DNA from: Enoplolaimus lenunculus | Lineage: Eukaryota > Nematoda > Enoplea > Enoplida > Thoracostomopsidae | Assembly (NCBI GenBank): GCA_030248215.1 | Contig: JASANG010001502.1 | Span: forward strand, 62,001-126,000 | DNA length: 64,000 nucleotides | Reading direction: 5' to 3' | In this document: in pieces, positions 1 to 10,800 of the stretch | How positions within the stretch are numbered: the first letter of the stretch is position 1 | Layout: each line of letters starts with the position of its first letter | Position numbers and translations under genes: made by a program | The notes under the pieces: model-generated | What the model saw: the letters and a program-made list of their open reading frames with translations, nothing else | Database searches by the model: none | What the model was told of the DNA's origin: nothing

Positions 1-2547
1 AGTAAGACGAGTGTACAAGAAACAACTGATGCAATGGGAATGCGAATGGTGGGAAGCTATCATTGACGAATGCAAAGCGGCTTATGAACGGGGGACACTG
101 GATTGATGTACAAGACGCTTCGTCGCCTGGGCAGTAGTGACACCCGAGCGATGGATGTTGATCATTTCTCGGCAAACGACTTTAAGGGTCATTTCGAAGC
201 TATTACCGCAGAATGTTATGAACTGCCCCCAAGCGAGATCGCCAAGGTGGTGAAAAACGTTCCTGATTTACGGCGACAACGTCGTGCGAGAGATGCGGCA
301 GAACGGCTAAATGCCGTGCCAAACGAAGATGAGGTGATGCGCGAATGGAACAAAATGAAAGAGTCGGCCCCGGGCCATGACGGCCTGAGAATGATTTACA
401 TCAAGAACGCGTCAGACGCAGTGAAACATCGAGTTGTAACAATGGTTCAATTTATGTTTTGCAACAGAGCGGATAGGTGGCCAGACAACATCAAAGTGGG
501 TTTAGTCGTTCCTCTGTTTAAAGAAGGTAGCCGTAACGACATGAACAATTACCGAGGTATATGCTTGCTTCCTATGGTCAGCCGCATTCTAGCCAGGGTT
601 CTTGCCACTCGTTTGCGATTGTGGGCAGAGGATTTGGGTTTATTGGATGAAAGTCAGCAAGGATTTAGAGGAGGTCGTTCGACTGCGGATGCGACGCAAG
701 TATTCATCAGAATACAAGAGGAGGAGTTGTACAGAAGGCGGTGTGTCACTGCAGTGGCTAGTGGCTACGAGGCAGATGACGAGGAACCGCATGCTCGGCT
801 TCTCGACTTACAAAAAGCATATCCTCGAGTCAATAAGCCAGCACTGTGGGAGATATTATGAAGATACGGCATGAAAGGTCGAGCTTTGTTCGTTTTGCAA
901 GATTTGCACGAAGCGACGGAATATAGAGTGCGCGGCCGGGCGGAAGTCAGCGACGCATGGCTCCCGGCACGCGGATTGCGCGAAGGTTGTCCAACATCTC
1001 CCATCCTTTTCAATGTGTTTCATCAAGCGGTAATGCGACAAGGTGAACAAAAGCGCGCGGAGGAAGCAAGCGGAAACGGTCGGGTTGCAGGTATACCGTG
1101 GAGATGGATTCCGGGATCGTCTCTGCCCCCAAAACGCCAACCGGATAGTCATCACTCAGAGGCAAGGACTGTGAGAATATCGTGTTCACTATTTGCCGAT
1201 GACACAACAATACTGGGCACTAAAGCGGAAATCGAAGATGGCGTGACGAAGATAAAGGAATCTATGACAGCATGGGAAGAACGTAATAATGAGGCAAAGG
1301 AGGAACATTTAGTGTTTGGCTCTGCAGACAGTGAAAAGATTAGAATGCTGGGCGTTTGGCTTGGTACAAAGGAAGATTTGACACAGAGACTTCGACGTGG
1401 CTCGCGGTGTTGGTTTGCGGTTAAACGACGACTGAAAAACAGCCGCCTGCCAAAAAACATTCAAGCGAGGGTGATTGAGGCTTGTGTCGAAAGCACGATG
1501 TTTTTTGACTGTCACGTTAGAACATGGTACATGTCGGAACTAAAAAGCATGCAATGATTGGTCGACAAGTGCTACCGATATGTATGGAGCGATAAAACGA
1601 TGCCTCCTCGGCGACAAATGGAACAGAAGCGTAAGAACATGTGGGACGTAAGATCGGAATTGGGAGTTTCATCGATTCGCCAGAAAGTAGAGCATCGGAT
1701 CCTGCAGCGCATAGGGCACGTCATCCGTATGGAGGATTCGAGAGTGACGAAACAAGTCACTTTGGGATGGAGCCCGGGTCTCGAAGATATTCCCCATGTG
1801 AAATGCAAGCGGCGTAACACGATAGCATATTGGCGTCGTATCCTTAAGGAGGCGAACATTGACCCAGACAACTGTGAACGTGAATGTAACGATCGACGAA
1901 ACTGGCGAAAACGGGTGAAAGCCAGAATCGACCACATCAACGAGTGGGAAAAAGCGCAACACAAATCGGCGCAAGCAAACTTTCAACGCAGCCAGTGGAT
2001 CCAAGCAGCCCCAACAGAGGGCTGGAAATGCGAATGGCCCGGTTGTGTGATGATATGTAAGTCCAAAACCGGTCTCGCTGTCCACGTCAAACGAAAACAT
2101 TGTGCGGGGGCGGACGACGCCCAATTTCATTGCGGGCGGTGCGGTGCTAGTTTCAAGCAACAGGCGAATCTAAAAAACCACGAAAAGTCATGCAATGCGA
2201 CAGCAACTGCGTCGGCACCAAATCGTATCGTCTGCCCAACGTGCGGAAGGGAACTTTCAAAATCTAACGCTGCTAGACACCGTAGGCGTTGCGGGGAACA
2301 CTACGTTCGACAACAACAGGAAAGCCAACAACAACGACCCAACCCAAATATCCCGTCAGAACCTCAGCAACAAGCGGCTTTATCGTCGCCGCCCCGACAA
2401 TACAAATACCGCACAAAGCAGTGCGATCTTTGTGGGAACTGGTATGCAGCTACGAACATGGCACGACATCAACGCCGGGGCTGCTCAGCCCGTCCAAATG
2501 ATGGCTTACCCTAAACCGGGTGTACGCCAAGAAGAAGAAGAAGAATA
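1..2547 (+). mobile_element. LINE (non-LTR retrotransposon), 3' portion, with C-terminal zinc fingers
   Basis: One reading frame runs from about 103 to the TAA at 2512-2514. It reads as a reverse transcriptase: the APGHDGL region near 385, the VPLFKEG / NNYRGICLLP block at 500-570, QQGFRGGRS near 655, LREGCPTSPILFN near 985, and the catalytic FADD at about 1192. A LINE-type GHVIRMED motif follows near 1710. Four Cys/His zinc fingers end the protein (about 2025-2100, 2130-2190, 2230-2290, 2425-2490). The element ends in a GAA-rich tail at 2530-2547, typical of LINE 3' ends. The frame is broken by in-frame TGA codons at 859-861 and 1555-1557 and by a one-base frame change near 100-106, where upstream sequence reads on in frame 2 (motif WECEWWEAIIDEC). 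The 5' part lies off the window. The clade is uncertain; the GHV.RM region recalls RTE-like LINEs. Few breaks suggest a fairly recent copy. Confidence 0.88.
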
Positions 2548-2689
2548 AGATGGTGTCGGTATCGTTCTTGAAAACGATGATAACAAAGATAAAAATGAAG
2601 ACCAGATTAGAAGGAAGATACGTTTTGTGGACCAATTCAGTTTATATCGTCATCGCTCGAAGTTTTGTTGATAACCTAAAGCGAAACAG

Positions 2690-3290
2690 TGATGAATAGT
2701 TCAAGGCAATGCGCAAATATTTTGGCGACACAACTCCCCAGAACTACGCAAAAGTGGTTCATACAAGTATATGAATAGTGTGAAACGTTTCAAAGAAACT
2801 TGGTTACCCAAACAAACGTTATTTTATTCATCGCTCAGCAACAGTAACATCAGTGACGAAAAATACACACATGCGCAGACAACATGGAAAGCGATGACTA
2901 TCAGTAATCTCGGAGAATACCATGACCTATACCTCATGAGCGATGTTTTACTGTTAGCAATTTTTATTGTTTGGATTCAATAAATTTCAACTGAACCCGG
3001 TTAACTACATTACGCTACCAAATTTTGCGTTGGATGAGTGTTTAAAAAACAGGCGCTCGTCTCGACCACATTACCGATGGCGATATGTGTAAATGATTCA
3101 AAGGCGGCATTCGCGGCGGAGTACCAGTCAATTCACACAGATATGCAAAGGCAAACAACCCGTACATCGATGGCTATGATTAGCCATAACCGAACAAATA
3201 CATAATGTACTTAGACGCAAACAATCTTTACGGGTGCTTCATGATACAGAAGATGCCGTACAACATGAACAATTTTAGATGGTAGTCTTT
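2690..3290 (+). mobile_element. Polinton/Maverick-type protein-primed DNA polymerase B fossil (fragment)
   Basis: Translated pieces match the family-B, protein-primed polymerase of Polinton-like elements. The recognisable parts, in order, are a KRFKETWLP segment followed by a MSDVLLL segment (2771-2950), then a stretch ending in MYLDANNLYG (3203-3232), the conserved palm-domain motif of this polymerase. It is an old fragment with several breaks and without other Polinton genes or terminal repeats in view. It directly follows the LINE, which may have inserted into it. Confidence 0.7.
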
Positions 3291-3549
3291 CTAGAATAGA
3301 ATACATTTGGGGATTGTCTCCAGAAGCATATTCAGGCGCACCGATATTGAACCCTTTTGCAGTAAGTTAACCACACATGGAACGGATTACATTGTTTTTA
3401 AATGATGAAACATATCCTTGTAATGCACCTATAATTCTATTATAATTTGTGCAATTGGTGAATGAACAGCGGAGTTGAATATCAATGCGAACCGAGATGT
3501 TTTTGCAATAAAATGCGTTAAAAGGGATTACGTATACAAGAAGTTTACA

Positions 3550-3652
3550 ATGAAGGCTTTGATCGGTTCTTGCATAATTTTGATAATTTGCGTTACATTT
3601 GAAGCTATATTATTGATGACAAAAGTAAATTGTGGATTGCAACAGGCAGGTA
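3550..3652 (+). CDS. possible first exon with signal peptide, unknown gene
   Basis: An ATG at 3550 opens a short frame, Met-Lys then a hydrophobic core (IGSCIILIICV) and a Cys-Gly-containing end, closed by a plausible splice donor (CAG|GTAACT) at 3652/3653. It has the look of a signal-peptide exon of a small secreted protein nested in the upstream IFT140 intron. No partner exon was found, so it may be chance. Confidence 0.18.
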
Positions 3653-4858
3653 ACTGGCGAAACTAATCTACTAGATAGATCAACTGAAACTCGAGCAGCC
3701 TGTTTATTGTGATCCTAACTTCACCACAACATGTTAAATAGAGCACATAGATGATATGTTTGTTCAACGCGTTTGAAAATTTGCCCAATAATCTACCAAT
3801 CGAGTTTCGTGACGCGACTACTTTGGAACAGTAATTGTATCGCATTTGACGAAATTTGACGTATCAAAGGTTCTCGAAGATGGGTGCGCTAACATCAACA
3901 TACGTCAAGTAATCGATGGTTAACAGACAATGACATGTGCAACGATGAGAAAAAAATTGCACGGTGGCAACGGAAGGACTTAATCTAAAGTGCATGGATG
4001 ACATTCGTTTGATTATGCAGTATCATTTGCGTATCCTATTCAATGTATAACGAGGAAATTGTTGATTTATATAAAAATTGTATAAAATAAAATGGAAAAT
4101 GAACAAAACCCATGGCTGAGCAATACGTGTCGTTTATATATATGCACGCGTGCGCACGCACGCGGTTATCTGAGAAGTCATCAGCGTCCACAAGCAAACC
4201 CCACCGGTGCGGGATAATGCCCTCTTTTATTATCTATATTCCTAAACCTAAAGCCTAATCCAAAGCGTTGAAAAACTGCAAACCTAAACGTGAGCCTAAG
4301 CCAAAGCAAATAGTGCCACTAATAATGGGGCGGCCGTAAAAGTAACATCGGCCGATTTTTTATCAGAGTTGCAACATTAATTTTCTTATACATAGTAAAT
4401 ACTTACACCTGCTGGGTACAAGAAGCTGTATTCTCAACTGTGTGTAGCACCTAAATTAGTTAGATTTGTAAACAAGCAAACTGAGGACTAAAGCTGCTTT
4501 GAAAACATTAATAGACTTAGGTTGCGTGAGTCAAGTGAATGCACTGAATTTCTAACATCAACGTTCATTAGTTTTGTTATAATGTTTGGCAGTAATCGAT
4601 AACAGATGAATAGTCAGTGCGAAATGAGTATCTTAAAATTTCTGGAGGCTTCCCATATTTTAAATCAAATTTTACAAGGGCTGATATTTTGAATTATAAA
4701 GTTTAATAGGGTCATAATTTGACTTATAAATGTTTAGAAGTCGCTATTTTGATTTGCAACACTAGGTATATTTCAAATTTGGTTACCAAGCAACTGTATG
4801 ATCAATCTTGGGTCTTCAGAAATTTTTGTGATAAACTTAAGAATAACACCGATTTCAG
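3653..4858. other. IFT140 intron, no gene recognised
   Basis: No further coding sequence was recognised. There is a short alternating GC-rich stretch (about 4142-4165) and a decayed TTAGGC-bearing repeat (about 4233-4353) that ends like subtype A3 of family A (GGGGCGGCC, then AAAGTAACAT). The first 320 or so residues of IFT140 are not found anywhere to the left, so this intron probably extends past the window start. Confidence 0.4.
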
Positions 4859-7800
4859 GATTTGGGATACAGATAATGAGAGCAATGACGCTTTGCATTT
4901 GGATACAACCAAAGGATTTGACGCTACTGATGAAATAACCTGTATTGCCTATTGCAAACAGTCTGGTAAAACGCAGTTGCAATCAGAGTGGAATGTTAGA
5001 AAGGATTTTCTACCTGCCCCGCGCTTTACCCTGGAAAATAAGATTTTTTTACCCGCCGGTTTACCCACGCTAAAAAGACCTATCCACAGCTCAACTTTTA
5101 ACCAGAGCCTTATACGGCCAGTGAATTATACGCATGAAAGCTTTATTGGAAGCAACAAAATTTGAAACCCAACAGAATAAAACACAGAACTTTTGCTTTT
5201 TCAACGTCCAAGGTTTTGCGCTGGTAGAAACGGTCAATTTTTTACCCACGTTATACAAACCTTTATCCACTGGTTTAGCCACGACTCGACTAGAATTATT
5301 GGCTCGATCCGCGTTTGTCCGCGGGTACTCGCGGATACCTGATGGTAAATTCCCGCTCTGTTTGCAATTAATACTTTTCTCGTTTTTTGAGAACGATTTT
5401 GACTAAACTTATACCGGTAATCTCAAAAGTGGTTATACCATTTATCACCAGTTGGCAATAGGTTTTGCAAGTTTAGAATTACAGATTGGTGAACTTCTCA
5501 ATTTATTCTAATTGTTAGCATTTGACGCATCCAACAATAAATAGCATATCGCAACAGTGGCTGTCGCAGTACACGAGGAAATTTTGCACAAATTTGTCAT
5601 GTTTCTTATAATGTAATATGTTTATCGCATCTAAACAACTAGAAAAATACTGCGAAATTTTGTAAAGTCTTTGCGGCCAAAAAAATTCTGTTGTCTAGGA
5701 ATATTTAGATTTTGGGAGAGAATACAATTTTAGTGTTGCATAATTTTACTGAGTTCTGGTTAAATATTGTCTTTCTACATTTAATTTTTAGGACTTTTGA
5801 GTGCCGGCACCAAACAAGGATTTGTGGCAATTTGGAAAGAGCAGCGAACCGAAGACGAATTAAGCTACGTACTGCAACCAGCGATTTCAGTCAAAAATCC
5901 GGTCAAAGCTTTGTCGGTAAGTTTAAAGTAAAATTGAAAAATATTTGAATTATTCTAATTTTTTATGCTTCAAGAGCAGATAATGAAGTTTACAACACTA
6001 CAGTATTGACCCGAATATGAGAACGAGGAGTAATAAGACGGGAGGTCCCCATTTTTAGCACCAATCAATAGGAGTCCGTATCCCCAAAGAGTCCCTAAAC
6101 CCTAATAGAGTCCATAAATGACAATTATTCCGAATTGTAGCACATAAATGACTCCAGAGCCAAATAAAGTTGAGTTCGAAACTTAAAAGCGTACTTAAGT
6201 TTTGAAAGTACGTTCCCAAGTATAACCTTGCATTATCGGTCAAGCTATTAACACAACACAAATAAACAATTAGAGTCGGTAACCGAATAACAGGGAGAGG
6301 TACCCACTGGAGAGGCCAAATAAATATCAGTCCCCCCCGTCTTATTCGGGTCACTACAATACGCCACCGAGTTTGACGGTTTATCTTTGAGTTCCAGCTT
6401 CTGCGGTGAATTAAGCTCATGGTATCTTGTAGGTTCAGTTGTGGTCATTAGTTATCGTTCGGTTGCATTGATAAAGTACAAACTTGTGACACCTTAATAT
6501 TAAATTTAAAATTTTTACAAAAAAATTTTGAATTTTAGTGGTCCGGCCAATCGTACAGTGTCATCGTTATCACCGACCATCAGGTTCGCATTATCAGCGA
6601 GCATATTATGCTAACGGCATACGCACCGAAGGTAATTCAGAATCAAGCTGCGAAGCATGTAATTGCTGTTATAGTTTACGGCTGTCGTACAGTTGACCGA
6701 CATTTACAACGCAAGGACTATTACTTTTGGATAAAGCTTTTTGAAGCCGAAGCGTGAGCCATTGCGCAAGTAATCCTTAACCCCTTCTCACATTGAGTTG
6801 CCTATAGGCAACTTAGCGCAGTGTATATACGTTAAATAATATATATCGCACCGTGTTTAACAATTGCAACACGTATACATAGTACTAAATCACCACAAGA
6901 CGTGAGAGCCCTCTCGGGCTCGAGCGTCAAGCTCCTATAGCTGAGTGGTGATGATATACGCCTCCCACTCCAGTCACCGGAGTTCGAATCCTAGCATAAA
7001 AGTAGGTCTCAGGGGAAATAGAAAATATTCATGTGAGAAAGGGTTAAATATGGTTTAAGGGAAGCTTATAAATGCTAAATTAACGAAGGAAATTTTCATT
7101 GAGTAAAAGTTTCGTTGGTGTAGAGTTATCGGGTGGTTGTGAACCCTTTAAGCTATGACACATTTTGTGACCCGGGAAATTTTTATTTATCTGAACGGCA
7201 CATAACAGTGCTGTGGGACCATGTATAGAACAGGTCCGGATCTTTTTCCGGATGGTCTATAATAGAGTCAGTTTAAGCTTTAGACTAATTTGTTTGCTTA
7301 GGCTTACGCTTAGGAATAGGCTCATCCATACGTTTAGGCTTAGGTTTAGGAATATGCTTATACTACTGTTCCGGCCCTGTTCTACACATGGGCTGCGCTG
7401 CTGGTCTTTATTATACATTGCAAAATATGCATTTTTTCGACCCGAACAGTTCTAAAGAAAATGTCACTCAGCATCGACGGCTGATCATTGGATACAGTAG
7501 ATAGCAATGATCGTTTCACTACCGAAAATTATTGAACATTCGGCCCATGTATAGTACAGGGCCAGAACAGTAGTATAAGCATATTCCTAAGCCTAAGCGT
7601 ATGGATGAGCGTATTCCTAAACCGAAGCCAAAGCCTAAGCCTAAGCAAAAAAATTAGTCTAAAGCTTAAACTGACTCTATTAACCCTTTCTCACATGAAT
7701 ATTTTCTATTTCCCCTGAGACCTACTTTTATGCTAGGATTCGAACTCCGGTGACTGGAGTGGGAGGCGTATACCATCACCACTCAGCTATAGGAGCTTGA

Positions 7801-10800
7801 CGCTCGAGCCGGGGGGGGCCTCCGCTCTATTTACGCAAAAAACCAAATATAGATAATAAATTGAAAATTTTTCCAACCCTTTCTCACATGAATATTTTTT
7901 ATTTCCACTGAGACCTACTTTTATGCTAGGATTCGAACTCCGGTGACGAGGGGGGCTCTCACGCTCGAGCCCAAGGGGGGCTCTCACGTCTTGTGGTGAT
8001 TTAGTACTATGTATACGTGTTGCAATTGTTAAACACGGTGCGATATATATTATTTAACGTATATACACTGCGCTAAGTTGCCTATAGGCAACTTAATGTG
8101 AGAAGGGGTTAATAGCCCCTCCGGAAAACGATGCGGTCCTGTTTTATACATGGGCCAGACATTCTATAGACCACAATATATCATGCATCCGTCATTGGTT
8201 AAAATTACAAAAAAACAAATTTTAAAACTGTGAATTTGTTATTTTCCCTATTTTAGGTTGCCGTAGTTCAAGTTGCTGTCGATCGCATTTTAGCAACTTC
8301 AGTAAGTACAGTAAACACAACTGAATATCATCCAGCAATTGCTATCAAAGGGCTTGCCGCTACATCGCAACACCTCCTGGTGTGGAGTGGTAAAACAGTG
8401 GCTGTATATGAACTTGAGATTGATACTCCTGTAATGGTTGGTAAGTTAGCGGCCGAAACTACGTCAGAGTGAGCAAGCAGGACTGGGCCATAGCCAGCTC
8501 GTCGTGTGCTAGGAGATTAAAAGCTTTTCAGGACGGACATACAAGGGTTTTGAATGACGTACAAGTGGTAACCCTTCTGCTAAAAATTTCGTTTAGTGTG
8601 GCTGAGTGGCTTGTGTGACTGATTTGCTAAATATACCTTTATTGGCCAAAATTACAAAATAGGAAGGATTAGAAGCCAGGCGAAAAAACAGCTATTGCGG
8701 GGATGTCGTTGTATCTGGGGCAGCTTGACACACGTTTCATCCGTATTAGACTATTATTGGGTAACATTTTCATTGCTTATGAACCCTATGCTATATTCGA
8801 AAATTGATAGTTGTCTAATATCATCTGCAGGTCACCTTTTGTATGTTAGTTTCATATATAATGTTCGATATGTTATCTTTAAATAGCCTATGATTTTTTT
8901 CTAATTGTCTGCATGGCTCTGGAACATAACCAAATTCACCTGATAAATATCATTTGATACTAGAATTTGTAAATTGAATTCTTTAATTATATCGCTAGTT
9001 CTGACGTAATTTGCGCCGGAAACGATTTTGATTCGAGTTTTGCATGTCTACCCGATATGAGAGCCGGAATTTGAATGTTGGCGTCGAGTGAGCATGGGAC
9101 AAATGTGATCCGGCTATTCTGGTTATAACTTGAATCCCGCATAACCCATACAATAAAACAGCAACTTCGTTACATTCCATGGACGTCTTAATGCTCTGAT
9201 TTCAGGAAGCTTTGATGATACCGCCCGTGTTGCTGCGATATGCAATCACAATATATATCTTAACGATCGAAACAGTGTTGTTGTCAAAAATTTTCAGGTA
9301 AATATTTTGCCACAATTGACATGACGATGTTACAAGTTTCCGTTTTGTGTTAGTTTTCGGCTTGAGAACAATGTTTACAAGAATATTAAACCAGTTTTAG
9401 GTTTTGACTTAAATTTAGAAATTGAGCTTGTGGTTTTTTAACCATATAGAAACGGTAAGAGCTGGTATTTTAAAATGTGTGGTATATGTATAATGACCGT
9501 CCTGTGAATATATAAACGTTGTAACGGAAGAACCAGAAAACGATGAGGTTAGAAAATTCGGCACAGGTTTTGCACTTATATTAAACTTAACTTCTGTACA
9601 ATTTATTAGAGAAGCATACCACAGTTCAGTCGTTTGTAAAGATATTACTAACTGGCGATAGGTTATGCGCCGTTCACAATAAATTTGTCAACGGTGCCAC
9701 AAAATATGCTATAGCCCAAGGCTATCACGAGGTTATTTTCAAAATCACTTCATGATATATAGCCTTGGGCTATAGCATATTTTGTGGCACCGTTGACAAG
9801 CCTTGTGCTATAGCATATTTTGTGGCACCGTTGACACAATTATTATGACCGGCGCATTACTCGAGCGTCACGTATGAGAACAAAGGCTCCCTTTTGTTAG
9901 ACCTGGGTGTAACACAGGGTTTTAACAGACCCGGGCCAAGGCCTGGCAGGCCATGGTCCACAATGTGAGCGCGCGGACCTAAACAGCCGGGGCCGGGCCG
10001 TTTGACATCAATAGCAAGCACTTGATTTGCAACCACAGTGTTCATGACATTTTTGTAGTATATGGGATGTTTTTGTATTTCTGCCCATGTTGGCGTTATG
10101 ACTGCGCACGAATTTCACAGTGGAGGTGTCCTGTGCCGGATGAACCCTAAAATTTCTAAAAGGTGCACTGTAAGCATGTGAGACATGCTTGTCCTGGTGC
10201 ATATGCAATGAATGCAATGCACATAGTGTTGTACAGTCGACACATATAGTCGACGAAAATGCAGTTGGAGAGGCGGGCTCGTGGCGCAGTGGAAGAGTGT
10301 TCGCTTAAGGATCCGTAGGCTGAGAGTTCGATCCCGCTCTACACCGCTTTTCCGAGCTGCTTAGTAAATCCCGGTTCCTACTTAGAGTGGAAAAAACTCG
10401 CAGGCAATGCCAGCGCAAAGTGCAGCGTTTACTTTTGTGGTAAACCTAAATACAACAGGCTTTGAGCATTGTCGGGGGACCAAGACCGGGATTGATCCCA
10501 CTTGCATCCAACAGTGTTGAGGTGCATCAGACTCGTAGCCAGCCAAATTCAATAAGACTGTTCTGAGGGGCGATGTTCGAACAGATGTTTGAACTAATAC
10601 GCTTAATAAATGTTGGTTTCATAGCATCAAATTTTAGTAGCAAAATTTGAATGCTGTTAACAAATTCTGCACAGGTTTGCTGCAATGTTAAAAACTAAGC
10701 TGCATCCGCTATTTTTCTATTACACTATATAAGCCTGCAAAATATTTGCAATACTTGAATTGTTTTGGGGCAAAAATGAAACATCTTTTAAAATTTAGTT

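Noticed and set aside
4719-5165. 148-codon single frame as a stand-alone gene
   Set aside because: Only 4859-4965 matches IFT140 and it is bounded by a good acceptor and donor; the rest is intron read through.
6055-6420. 121-codon minus-strand frame
   Set aside because: Lies in a family B MITE; similar frames appear in other B copies (20000-20212, 25942-26133, 55287-55523).
6931-7012. Functional tRNA-Gly gene
   Set aside because: Acceptor and T stems do not pair and the same segment sits in every family C MITE, so it is repeat-borne.
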